This document shows, in pieces, positions 1 through 7,764 of a stretch of DNA of 48,042 nucleotides. Location of the stretch: the NCBI GenBank assembly GCA_903927505.1, contig CAIYNF010000158.1, positions 1-48,042 on the forward strand, in the 5' to 3' direction. The translations under genes and the position numbers were made by a program. The notes beneath the pieces were generated by a model. The model had not been told where the DNA came from. It was given only the letters and a program-made list of their open reading frames with translations, and did no database searches. This stretch comes from an uncultured Bacteroidota bacterium. GTDB lineage: Bacteria; Bacteroidota; Bacteroidia; UKL13-3. Numbering within the stretch: the stretch's first letter is position 1; each line of letters opens with the position of its first letter.

Positions 1-2
1 CA

Positions 3-314
3 TGTTCTGATATGAAATGCGATACGGTAGTTATTGGTTCTACCACAGGCATTAAAAAAGAAGGAATGCTATTGAATGCTGTATATCCTAATCCATTTGA
101 AAACATCATTAATATTGACCTAAGTGTTAACAATAAACAAACAGGCAATATTCAATTGATGGATATAAATGGTAAAATTATTTTGAACGAAACAAGAAAC
201 TTCCAAAAAGGCAGCAATCACTTTACATTAGAGGTAAATGATATAGCCCAAGGAATGTATATTTTACAAATTCAAAGTGGCGAACAAATTCGCATACTTA
301 AAATTTTAAAATAA
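3..314 (+). CDS. C-terminal end of a secreted protein with T9SS type A sorting domain (5' partial)
   Basis: The reading frame is open to the left edge of the window, so this is the tail of a larger exported protein whose start lies outside. The last ~80 residues are a type A C-terminal sorting domain of the type IX secretion system: YPNPFENIINIDL at the start, then GNIQLMDINGK, a GSNHFTL strand and the closing GMYILQIQSGEQIRILKILK block with its basic end. Such domains are recognised by the T9SS and usually removed when the cargo is released or anchored at the cell surface. The function of the missing N-terminal part cannot be told. A strong terminator follows directly. Confidence 0.85.
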   Translation, partial: CSDMKCDTVVIGSTTGIKKEGMLLNAVYPNPFENIINIDLSVNNKQTGNIQLMDINGKIILNETRNFQKGSNHFTLEVNDIAQGMYILQIQSGEQIRILKILK

Positions 315-325
315 GATTACCCAAT

Positions 326-366
326 AAAAAAGTCCTGGTTTAGCAATAAGCCAGGACTTTTTTTTG
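326..366 (+). terminator. Rho-independent terminator after the T9SS cargo gene
   Basis: Stem AGTCCTGG (331-338) pairs with CCAGGACT (351-358) around a 12-base loop. A run of A precedes it and eight T follow (358-365), so the stem can extend with A-T pairs. Confidence 0.85.
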
Positions 367-449
367 TGCCATAGCCCAAAGCCTTAGAAAAGCATTTCAT
401 TTTTTCCAAATTTGATTATATTGTCCCCTCAATAAGATTTATATTTTAT

Positions 450-2042
450 ATGGCAAATTTCTTTTACACCAAATCATTAACTGATTTACTCAAACACCAC
501 GACGGTTCGCAATTAAAACGCACGCTTACGGCAACCAATTTAGTTGCTTTAGGAGTTGGTGCTATTATTGGCGCAGGTTTATTTGTTAGAACCGCAGCTG
601 CATCTGCAGAAGCCGCAGGCGCTGCAGTAACCTTAAGTTTTATTGTTGCAGCGGTGGGCTGTGCATTTGCGGGTATTTGCTATGCAGAATTTGCCTCAAT
701 GATTCCAATTGCAGGAAGTGCTTATGCTTATTCTTATGTTACCATGGGCGAGTTAATGGCATGGATTATAGGTTGGGCTCTAATAATGGAATATGCTTTA
801 GGAGCTGCCACGGTAGCCATAGCCTGGAGTGAATATTTAAATAATTTATTAGGTGGTACCATCCCCTATGAATGGTGCCATTCGCCTTTTGAGAGTTTGA
901 AAAAAGTAGTTGACCCTGCCAGTATCAATCAATTCTTAAGTTTCAACCCAGATTTTAGTCACCACATTAAAAATGGCGAACTTTTGTTGTCTGATGAGTC
1001 ATACCATAGTTTAAATACAAGCATGCAAGGTTTGGTTCAAATTACACATGGTTTTATGAATGCGCCTGCATTAATAATTTTATTGGCTTTAACTTTATTA
1101 TTAATTAAAGGAACGCAAGAATCTGCCACTGTAAACGCCATTATTGTATTTATAAAAGTAGCCATTGTATTGCTCTTTATTATTTTGGGATGGCAGTTTA
1201 TTAAACCAATTAACCATACACCATTTATGATTCCAGAAGGCACACTTGGCCACGAAGGATTCTTTAAACATGGCTGGGGTGGTGTATTAGGAGGTGCAGC
1301 TATTGTATTCTTTGCCTTTATTGGTTTTGATGCGGTAAGTACTGCAGCCCAAGAAGCAAAAAACCCAAAACGCGATATGCCAATTGGTATTTTAGGCTCA
1401 TTGGTTATTTGTACCATTCTATATATTTTATTCGGACATGTATTAACCGGTGTTGCCAATTGGCAAGAATTTAAAACTGCAGGAAAAGAAGCTTCGGTGA
1501 GTTATGCCATTCAAACCTATATGAAAGGTTACGAATGGTTGGGAACAAGCGTAACTGTAGCAATTTTAGCAGGTTTCTCTTCTGTAATCTTAGTAATGTT
1601 AATGGGGCAAAGTCGTGTTTTCTTTAGCATGAGTAAAGATGGCTTATTACCAAAAGCATTTAGCGAATTACATCCAAAGTTTAAAACACCTTACAAAGCA
1701 AATTGGATTCTACTTGTTTTTGTAGGTGCCTTTGCCGCCTTTATCCCAGGCTCTGTGGCAGGAGATTTAACCAGCTTTGGAACTTTGTTTGCATTTGTAT
1801 TGGTATGCTTGGGTATTATTATCATGCGCAAAAAAGAACCAGCATTAGAACGTCCGTTTAGAACACCATTGGTACCTTTGGTTCCTATTTTAGGCATGAT
1901 TATTTGCCTTGCTATGATTGTAAGTTTACCATTACCTACATTGGCAAGTGCTGGAATTTGGTTGGTATTTGGCTTAATTATTTACTTTACCTACTCGGCA
2001 AAACATGCGCGTAAAATGCGCGAAAATCTGACAAAATATTAA
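450..2042 (+). CDS. APC family amino acid permease (cationic amino acid transporter type)
   Basis: Inner membrane amino acid/polyamine/organocation transporter of 530 residues. The first helix carries the family substrate-binding signature GVGAIIGAGLFV (about residues 36-47) after a soluble N-terminal segment (DLLKHHDG...LKRTL) typical of the bacterial CAT/YfnA branch. About twelve hydrophobic segments can be followed, with a longer hydrophilic loop around residues 145-190 and the conserved FFAFIGFDAVSTAAQEAKNPKRDMP block around residue 290 (helix 6-7 region). Probably imports amino acids by proton symport; the exact substrate is not readable. It is a single-gene unit between two terminators. 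Confidence 0.93.
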   Translation: MANFFYTKSLTDLLKHHDGSQLKRTLTATNLVALGVGAIIGAGLFVRTAAASAEAAGAAVTLSFIVAAVGCAFAGICYAEFASMIPIAGSAYAYSYVTMGELMAWIIGWALIMEYALGAATVAIAWSEYLNNLLGGTIPYEWCHSPFESLKKVVDPASINQFLSFNPDFSHHIKNGELLLSDESYHSLNTSMQGLVQITHGFMNAPALIILLALTLLLIKGTQESATVNAIIVFIKVAIVLLFIILGWQFIKPINHTPFMIPEGTLGHEGFFKHGWGGVLGGAAIVFFAFIGFDAVSTAAQEAKNPKRDMPIGILGSLVICTILYILFGHVLTGVANWQEFKTAGKEASVSYAIQTYMKGYEWLGTSVTVAILAGFSSVILVMLMGQSRVFFSMSKDGLLPKAFSELHPKFKTPYKANWILLVFVGAFAAFIPGSVAGDLTSFGTLFAFVLVCLGIIIMRKKEPALERPFRTPLVPLVPILGMIICLAMIVSLPLPTLASAGIWLVFGLIIYFTYSAKHARKMRENLTKY

Positions 2043-2049
2043 TAGACAT

Positions 2050-2087
2050 TTTTATTGCAGCCTTAAATTGTTAAGGCTGCAATAAAA
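2050..2087. terminator. Bidirectional terminator between convergent genes
   Basis: A perfect 17-bp stem (2050-2066 with 2071-2087) encloses a 4-base ATTG loop, with T runs on both outer sides. It can stop both the permease and the minus-strand operon. The TAA stop of the minus-strand esterase (2071-2073) lies inside the hairpin. Confidence 0.9.
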
Positions 2088-3015
2088 ATAACAAAGGCTT
2101 CCCCACCCTACTGCGCCAAGCAGTTTCATTATGTGGTGCATTTGGAAAGCTCAAACTCATATAATCTTTAGGACTTTCATAGCCACTTTCGCGGCACAAA
2201 GAATCCATTAAATTTTGATGTGGTTCGTACCAAGCATCCAAAGTGGCAGTGCCATGGTCGAAATACAATTTGTGTTGCTTTGGATTGGGCAAATGCCTTA
2301 CAAAATAATTGATATAACTGCTTGCCACAGCAGTGTTGTTTTCTTTTAAACTCAGCGGCCAATGTGTAGACAAACACGCAACCCCTTTTAGCTGATCAGA
2401 ATATTTACAAAGGGCATATAAAGAAATTAAGCCACCCATACTTGAGCCCATCATAAAGGTGTTTTTCTCATCACTACGCGTAGGAAAAATACCATCAATA
2501 AAAGGCTTTACATTTTCAAACACAAAAGCCAAATATTGATTGGCAAGGCTGGTACCACCGCGCTCTTGACTTAATTTTCTTTTATTGGTACTGTCTAATT
2601 GTTTAAATGCATCTTCAGGATTGTATTCTAAAAAACGCTTGGGCGAATTCCATATTCCTACCACAATTGTTTTGCGAATTAAATTCCTGCGCAGCAAACT
2701 ATCCATTGCTTCATCTATTCCCCATTCTGCTCCGCCAAATGAATTACCTGGCAAGAATAAATTCTGCCCATCATGCATGTACAATACGGCGTATTTGGTT
2801 CGGCCACTTGAATCAAAATCACTCGGTACCCAAACATCTATATTTCTTGCATCTAAAAAAAGTGGTTTTACTTTTTCATAGCGAAACAAACGACCTGTTA
2901 AATTTGGATCGTACAATTCTTTTTGCGCACTTAAAAGGCTTGTATTTACAAGCAACAAGAGGCAAGTATAGACAATAAATTGCCCCGCTTTTTTAGTATT
3001 TATATTTAAAATCAT
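2071..3015 (-). CDS. Secreted alpha/beta hydrolase, esterase D/enterochelin esterase-like family
   Basis: Exported esterase-like protein of 314 residues. An N-terminal signal peptide (hydrophobic YTCLLLLVNTSLLSAQ, cleavage likely after Ala-Gln near 31) precedes a PF00756-type fold. The nucleophile elbow GSSMGG lies near residue 190, the probable catalytic His in PHNETAW near 294, and a plausible acid in FDHGTATLD near 253. The VLYMHDGQNLF motif (about residues 78-88) is typical of the family. Substrate unknown; family members cleave siderophores, feruloyl or acyl esters. It starts 7 bp after recO ends, so it is probably the last gene of that operon, and its stop codon sits in the terminator stem. 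Confidence 0.85.
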   Translation of the reverse strand: MILNINTKKAGQFIVYTCLLLLVNTSLLSAQKELYDPNLTGRLFRYEKVKPLFLDARNIDVWVPSDFDSSGRTKYAVLYMHDGQNLFLPGNSFGGAEWGIDEAMDSLLRRNLIRKTIVVGIWNSPKRFLEYNPEDAFKQLDSTNKRKLSQERGGTSLANQYLAFVFENVKPFIDGIFPTRSDEKNTFMMGSSMGGLISLYALCKYSDQLKGVACLSTHWPLSLKENNTAVASSYINYFVRHLPNPKQHKLYFDHGTATLDAWYEPHQNLMDSLCRESGYESPKDYMSLSFPNAPHNETAWRSRVGKPLLFLLQP

Positions 3016-3022
3016 GTACTGT

Positions 3023-3751
3023 TTAACTTAATACCTCGTGCAAAATGCTCGGCGATTTTAAATCGCTAAACAACATGAGGTGAATTTGAAAATAACGAAT
3101 CATTTTATGCAGCAATTCTCTTCGCACTTGGGCTGAAATAATCTCATGCTGAATTTCTTCATAATTCATTTGAATAAATTTATTTAAGGCAAAGGCCATT
3201 TCTCCCTTACAAAAATCTTGTGTATTAGGCGCATTGGCAATAAACATACCTTCATTTAAACTAAAATCAGGTGTTTGCGCACTGTAATTTGTTTTAGGAA
3301 AGAAGCCCAAATACTTACTCAATTGCACCATAAAATACACAGGAAAATTGCGCAATGAGCCTTCTGTTAAATCAGCAATTTGAATCGAATTGAAAACAAA
3401 ACCAAACATTTGCACATCCAATTGCGCTTCCTCTCTTAGGCTTTTACCAAGCAGTTCGGCCATAAATAAGGCCAAGGTGCTTTTGTGTAAATCAAAATGC
3501 AATTGGTTTAGTATTGGCACACATTTAAGCTCTTTGATGCGTTGTATGTTTTTATTTTGTTGGTGGTATACTTCCATCTCAAGCAAACTTAAAGGCATTA
3601 AATGAGAGGGCTTAATAGCAGCTTTCTTTCCCTTCACCCCATTGATCATATAACTTTGCAAACCATACTTATCGGTATAGCATTTGAGCACCACACTGTT
3701 TTCGGAATAATTCACCGTACTTAAAACAATCCCCCTACACTTTTCTAGCAT
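3023..3751 (-). CDS. recO: DNA repair protein RecO
   Basis: Mediator of the RecFOR pathway, which loads RecA on SSB-coated single-stranded DNA and anneals strands. At 242 residues it has the usual length. The N-terminal OB fold is visible (RGIVLSTVNYSENSVVLKCYT, then YMINGVKGKK) followed by the helical C-terminal domain. The CxxC zinc pairs of some RecO proteins are absent, as is common in Bacteroidota. It lies 5 bp downstream of a small unknown gene and 7 bp upstream of the esterase, so it is probably co-transcribed with both. Confidence 0.95.
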   Translation of the reverse strand: MLEKCRGIVLSTVNYSENSVVLKCYTDKYGLQSYMINGVKGKKAAIKPSHLMPLSLLEMEVYHQQNKNIQRIKELKCVPILNQLHFDLHKSTLALFMAELLGKSLREEAQLDVQMFGFVFNSIQIADLTEGSLRNFPVYFMVQLSKYLGFFPKTNYSAQTPDFSLNEGMFIANAPNTQDFCKGEMAFALNKFIQMNYEEIQHEIISAQVRRELLHKMIRYFQIHLMLFSDLKSPSILHEVLS

Positions 3752-3756
3752 AATTA

Positions 3757-4029
3757 TTACCTGGAATTATGCGCCAACAACCCATCTTTGGTTGCCAAAT
3801 AGGCATAGGCATTCATGTTATCTGAATCATAGATAAAACTACGCTTATAGTCTTGTTTTTCCTCTTCCCATTTCATGGCCACAACCATTTTTTTGTGGAT
3901 GAGCGTCTTTAACACATCCCCTACTACTGAAGGCGGTTGCGCTACTTCTTCTAAAATTTTGTCAAACGACTCTACAAAATATAAGCAATTAAGTATGTCG
4001 TATTCTATGTCGTCTAATTCTGGTATCAT
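3757..4029 (-). CDS. Small conserved-looking protein, possibly winged-helix type
   Basis: A 90-residue soluble acidic protein of unknown function. ILNCLYFVESFDKILEEV followed by VVGDVLKTLIHKKMVVAMKW looks like a helix-turn-helix plus wing, as in small DNA-binding or protein-interaction domains; this is an inference from pattern only. The start chosen is the ATG at 4029, which forms an ATGA stop/start overlap with the upstream glycosyltransferase; an in-frame ATG at 4050 would add seven residues (MERKRIE). It is embedded in the operon immediately before recO. Confidence 0.75.
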   Translation of the reverse strand: MIPELDDIEYDILNCLYFVESFDKILEEVAQPPSVVGDVLKTLIHKKMVVAMKWEEEKQDYKRSFIYDSDNMNAYAYLATKDGLLAHNSR

Positions 4030-5159
4030 TTCAATTCTCTTTCTTTCCATGTATAGGTTTTAATATTGGCCCATATCCCAATTACAATTACATAAACAAT
4101 ATGAAATGGCTGCACCAATGGCACCAAAAATAACATTCCAATTTTATTAAAAAACAATAGGATCGAACCAATGAGCAATGCCTCTGCCAAAATTTTTATA
4201 AGCAATTGCCCAATACCTATTACTGCCAATGCTGGATACCAAAAGCCAAGCACTAAATTTATAACAATACTCAGGTTAAAAAAATAGGCACCCACCAAAA
4301 TGGCGGTAATATACCTGTTTTCATATTTGGTACTTTTAGATACCCAACGCCTTCTTTGCTGCGCCAATTGATCAACAGAGGCATTTGGTGTAGTATAAAC
4401 CACCGCATCACGGTTCTTTAAAAAGAAAACTTCTTTGGGGTATTTCTTAAATATTTTATGCAATAAAAACTCATCATCACCACTGGCCAAATGCACATTG
4501 TCGGCATAACCATTTACCGCAACAAATGCCTCCTTTTTAAATATCAAATTAGCGGCACTACACATGTTTGGATTTTTTAAATGAATGGCAGCTCCTCCAA
4601 TTCCTACCAAACCTGCAAACTCCAATGATTGAAATCTTTCAAACAGATTGCTTGAGCTAAAAAATACAGGAGCATACACAAATGAACAATTGCGTTCTTG
4701 CACAAAAGCATCAATTGCTTTGAGCCAATTTTCACCACGCGTACAATCGGCATCACTTAAAATGATATAGGGGAATTTGGCTTTTTCTACACCCAATTCA
4801 ATGGCATTCTTTTTACCTGAAAATCCAAACTCCGTAGCGTTTACTAAATAGATTGCATGACTTGGAAAACGCTTTATTATGGCCGCAACCTTTTCTCCTG
4901 TTTCGTCTGTTGAATGATCGTTTAAAACTAATATTTCAAACAATTTTGGCGGATAATTTTGCGCAATAATTGCTTGCAAACAGGCTTCAATTTGCGCCTC
5001 TTCATTTCTTGCGGCAATTAAAATGCTATAAGCATTTATAGGGCTATATTCCATAGCGGGTCTGCTTCTTGGAATAAGCAACCAGGCCACAAAATACACT
5101 AAAATTAAGGCTGCATAAGCAAAGGCCATGGCATAACAGATGTATTCCCAAGCACTCAT
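4026..5159 (-). CDS. Membrane-bound family 2 glycosyltransferase
   Basis: Inverting GT2 enzyme of 377 residues anchored in the inner membrane. One N-terminal helix (about residues 5-29) precedes a cytoplasmic GT-A domain with ILIAARNEE (47-54), LNDHSTDE (79-86), the metal-binding SDADC (135-139), GDDEFLL (227-233) and the acceptor-side QQRRRW (267-272). Two or three C-terminal hydrophobic helices follow. The layout resembles processive or lipid-linked glycosyltransferases. It overlaps the upstream LPTM-type gene by 4 bp (ATGA), which suggests the two act together on a membrane glycolipid or envelope polymer; acceptor and sugar are unknown. Confidence 0.9.
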   Translation of the reverse strand: MSAWEYICYAMAFAYAALILVYFVAWLLIPRSRPAMEYSPINAYSILIAARNEEAQIEACLQAIIAQNYPPKLFEILVLNDHSTDETGEKVAAIIKRFPSHAIYLVNATEFGFSGKKNAIELGVEKAKFPYIILSDADCTRGENWLKAIDAFVQERNCSFVYAPVFFSSSNLFERFQSLEFAGLVGIGGAAIHLKNPNMCSAANLIFKKEAFVAVNGYADNVHLASGDDEFLLHKIFKKYPKEVFFLKNRDAVVYTTPNASVDQLAQQRRRWVSKSTKYENRYITAILVGAYFFNLSIVINLVLGFWYPALAVIGIGQLLIKILAEALLIGSILLFFNKIGMLFLVPLVQPFHIVYVIVIGIWANIKTYTWKERELK

Positions 5160-6121
5160 GACTTAATTTTATAAATGAAATACATACCTAAGATACCTGG
5201 CAACAACATATTAATAATCCAAAGGCTATAGGCCGATAGCAATACCGCTTCTGTTTGATTTACAAACATAGAGAAGAAAAACAAGGCACTTACACCGCGC
5301 AAACCAATTTCTAACAATAAAAAAGAAGGCACCACAGATTGCACACAAAAGGTTGCAATAATGCAGGCAATGGCTGGCAAGAAACTTATTTCTACTTGGA
5401 AAAACTTTAGCAAAAAGTAATATTGACTCAAAAAAACAAGGTACCTTAAAAAAGACAAGCTCAATAATTGAAACAAGTCAGCTTTGCTATAGGCTGCAAA
5501 AACATCAATATATTTTTCAAACTTTTTTACCCAAGTAAGGGCACTCATTTTTTTGTAAACCAAACGCAGGTTTAAATAGGCCCAAATTAAAAATCCAATG
5601 ATCAAAAACGCAATAGGCAAGCCAATTTGAAACACATAAGATTGATTGGAAATAATTGAAAAATCATTGCTAAAAAACACCAAAGCAAATAAACCAAAAA
5701 CCAATGTAACTATCACTTGAGCGGTATGCCCTATTACGGTAACAAAAGAGCCACGCCATTTATTCATAATTTCTAAATGAATAACCCTACCTGCAAAATC
5801 GCCAATTTGGTTGGGCGTAATAATACTTAAGGTTACACCAGAAAAAACTGCTTTAATAGCTGTAGTAAAAGTTATTGGTTCGAACCGATTGATAAGCATG
5901 CGCCATTTCACCGCTTCTAAACCCCAATTGGCAAAAACAAAAAGCATTGCGGCCAATAAATAAAGAACTGAACCCAATTGGGAATGCAATTCATAGCGTT
6001 GGAAAAGTGAATTGATATGGTAGGAATAGAAAAGCTTAAAAAAAATAAAGACCGTCAGCACCAATATTAACAATGGCTTGGCGATTTTTATAAGTTTTTG
6101 ATATGGGTGTGATTGAAACAA
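5156..6121 (-). CDS. Lysylphosphatidylglycerol synthase-type (LPTM/UPF0104) membrane protein
   Basis: Polytopic inner membrane protein of 321 residues with about eight hydrophobic segments, matching the flippase-like LPTM family (motifs NWGLEAVKWRMLI near 65-77, IITPNQIGDFAGRV near 100-113, and the late LLLEIGLRGVSALF segment). The soluble aminoacyl-transfer domain of MprF is absent, so this is not a full aminoacyl-PG synthase; a lipid transport role is possible. The start is a TTG at 6121: an in-frame TAA lies only four codons upstream (6131-6133) and there is no ATG before the first membrane segment. First gene of the operon through the glycosyltransferase to recO and the esterase. Confidence 0.85.
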   Translation of the reverse strand: MFQSHPYQKLIKIAKPLLILVLTVFIFFKLFYSYHINSLFQRYELHSQLGSVLYLLAAMLFVFANWGLEAVKWRMLINRFEPITFTTAIKAVFSGVTLSIITPNQIGDFAGRVIHLEIMNKWRGSFVTVIGHTAQVIVTLVFGLFALVFFSNDFSIISNQSYVFQIGLPIAFLIIGFLIWAYLNLRLVYKKMSALTWVKKFEKYIDVFAAYSKADLFQLLSLSFLRYLVFLSQYYFLLKFFQVEISFLPAIACIIATFCVQSVVPSFLLLEIGLRGVSALFFFSMFVNQTEAVLLSAYSLWIINMLLPGILGMYFIYKIKS

Positions 6122-6144
6122 TTGCAGGCTTTAACTATGTTTGA

Positions 6145-6176
6145 CAAAATAACGCATACCTGAGTCCTAAACCAAA
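6145..6176 (-). promoter_or_regulatory. Candidate Bacteroidota-type promoter for the LPTM-GT2-recO operon
   Basis: On the minus strand TTTG (6173-6176) is followed after 20 bases by TTATTTTG (6145-6152), one mismatch from TAnnTTTG. It would give a leader of about 15 nt before the TTG start at 6121. Inferred from consensus only. Confidence 0.4.
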
Positions 6177-6183
6177 TCAGATT

Positions 6184-6795
6184 TTGAGCAATACCAAATC
6201 TATACAAGAAAGAGTCATCCTGGGCATAGATCCGGGCACCACTGTAATGGGTTATGGAATTATTCATACAACGGGTAAAAAGGCGGTAGTGCTCACATTA
6301 GGCGTATTAAAACTAGACAAATACGCCGACTATGCCATGAAGCTTAAAAAGATTTTTGAACGTACGGTTGGCCTCATTGATGAATTTCACCCAGATGAAT
6401 TGGCCATTGAAGCGCCCTTTTTTGGAAAGAACGTGCAAAGTATGCTCAAATTAGGCAGAGCACAAGGCGTGGCTATTGCAGCCGCTATGAGCAGAGAATT
6501 GTCTGTAGTGGAATATGCGCCAAAAAAGATAAAAAAATCTGTTACAGGCAACGGAAATGCCTCCAAGGAGCAAGTTGCACAAAGCTTGCAACAACAATTA
6601 AAATTTGAATTCGATAACCAATACTTTGATGCCACAGATGGTTTGGCTGCTGCCTATTGCCATTTTATGCAGAACACCATTGTTATTCCCGATGCTGATA
6701 AAAAGACTAAAAGCAAATTGCCTCCCAAAAAGAAGGCAAGTTCTTGGGAAACTTTTGTAAGTCAGAATCCCTCTAAAATTAAAAAGAAAAGCTAA
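6184..6795 (+). CDS. ruvC: Holliday junction resolvase RuvC
   Basis: Crossover junction endodeoxyribonuclease that cuts Holliday junctions with RuvAB. The four acidic active-site residues are present: D16 in GIDPG, E76 in AIEAPFFGKN, and D149 and D152 in FDATDGLAAA, with H160 after them. The protein (203 residues) is longer than usual because of a Lys-rich, probably disordered tail from about 170 to the end. The start is a TTG at 6184; there is no ATG near, and the family start lies only a few residues before GIDPG. It is divergent from the LPTM operon with a 62-bp gap. Confidence 0.95.
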   Translation: MSNTKSIQERVILGIDPGTTVMGYGIIHTTGKKAVVLTLGVLKLDKYADYAMKLKKIFERTVGLIDEFHPDELAIEAPFFGKNVQSMLKLGRAQGVAIAAAMSRELSVVEYAPKKIKKSVTGNGNASKEQVAQSLQQQLKFEFDNQYFDATDGLAAAYCHFMQNTIVIPDADKKTKSKLPPKKKASSWETFVSQNPSKIKKKS

Positions 6796-7194
6796 TTAGT
6801 TTTTAAAATGAGCTGCAATAGTATTTGCTATTGTTTGCATTTCTTCACTTGGTAAATCCAATTTTGGATTGGCAAAATTCATTTCCTCCATTTGAGAAAA
6901 CGGAATTAAATGAATGTGTGCATGCGGCACTTCTAAACCCATTACACAAACACCCACTCTCAGACAAGGAATAGCCTGTTTAAGGGCCATTGCTACCTGT
7001 TTAGAAAAGACATGTAAATTGGCAAATTCGGCATCTGCCAAATCAAAAATATAATCTTCTTCTATTTTGGGTATTACAAGAGTATGACCTTTGGTAAGCG
7101 GACGAATATCTAAAAAAGCTAAAAAATTTGCAGTTTCAGCCACCTTGTAACAAGGAATTTCTCCTGCTATAATTCTGCTAAAAATACTGGCCAT
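6796..7194 (-). CDS. HIT family protein (histidine triad hydrolase/transferase)
   Basis: Small cytosolic nucleotide-binding protein of 132 residues. The histidine triad HAHIH is at 91-95, and the N-terminal SIFSRIIAGEIP and the RPLTKGHTLVIPK block match Hint/HinT-like enzymes that hydrolyse purine nucleoside phosphoramidates. It starts one base after the greA stop codon (TAA-A-ATG), so it is co-transcribed with greA. It converges with ruvC, whose stop codon directly abuts its own with no terminator between. Confidence 0.93.
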   Translation of the reverse strand: MASIFSRIIAGEIPCYKVAETANFLAFLDIRPLTKGHTLVIPKIEEDYIFDLADAEFANLHVFSKQVAMALKQAIPCLRVGVCVMGLEVPHAHIHLIPFSQMEEMNFANPKLDLPSEEMQTIANTIAAHFKN

Positions 7195-7195
7195 T

Positions 7196-7669
7196 TTAGA
7201 AAGTGATTTCTAATATTTCTAGTTTAATATTTCCAGCAGGAACAGTTACTTCGCAGGTATCACCAACTTTCTTGTTCATTAAGCCCAAACCTATTGGCGA
7301 TTTAAAGGAAATTCTTCCTGTTTTTAAATCTGCCTCTTTTTCATTCACCAAAGTATACCAAATTTCTTTTTTAGAGTTATGGTTTAAAACCCTTACTCTG
7401 GTAAGCATCATTACTTGGCTATTGTTTATTTTAGATTCGTCAATGATTCTAGAAACAGCAATCAAATTTTCCATTTTAGAAATCTTGGCTTCCAATAATC
7501 CTTGGTCTTCTTTTGCGGCATGGTACTCGGCATTTTCACTCAAATCACCTTTGTCTCTTGCATCAGCAATCTGCTTAGAAATAAAAGGACGTTGAACGTA
7601 TTTCAAATCATATAAATCTGCCTTTAATTTCTCTAAACCTTCTTTGGTTACAAAATTTGTTTCTGCCAT
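7196..7669 (-). CDS. greA: Transcription elongation factor GreA
   Basis: Stimulates transcript cleavage by backtracked RNA polymerase. At 157 residues it is full length: an N-terminal coiled coil with the conserved KADLYDLKYVQRP...IADARDKGDLSENAEYHAAKE tip region (about 14-52, acidic D41 and E44 area), then the C-terminal FKBP-like domain with ISFKSPIGLGLMNKKVGD. The upstream 95 bp contain the terminator of the PorV operon; no convincing promoter was seen, so expression by partial read-through is possible. Confidence 0.95.
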   Translation of the reverse strand: MAETNFVTKEGLEKLKADLYDLKYVQRPFISKQIADARDKGDLSENAEYHAAKEDQGLLEAKISKMENLIAVSRIIDESKINNSQVMMLTRVRVLNHNSKKEIWYTLVNEKEADLKTGRISFKSPIGLGLMNKKVGDTCEVTVPAGNIKLEILEITF

Positions 7670-7702
7670 AAAAATGCTATTTAATCAATCTCCTTAAAAA
7701 TA

Positions 7703-7738
7703 AAAGAAACGTTCCGCACAAAGGCGGAACGTTTCTTT
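7703..7738 (-). terminator. Terminator of the TonB-giant protein-PorV operon
   Basis: A perfect 15-bp stem (7703-7717 with 7724-7738, core GAAACGTTCCGC) and a 6-base loop lie 27 bp after the porV-like stop. On the minus strand the stem is followed by a T-rich tract (7696-7705 read in reverse). Confidence 0.85.
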
Positions 7739-7764
7739 CTTACATACAAATATAGTAATTTTTT

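Noticed and set aside
2585..2978. Plus-strand open frames opposite the esterase gene
   Set aside because: They are shadows of a well-supported minus-strand gene and show no family pattern.
5156..6121. Full MprF aminoacyl-phosphatidylglycerol synthase
   Set aside because: Only the membrane half of the family is present and the length (321) leaves no room for the transferase domain.
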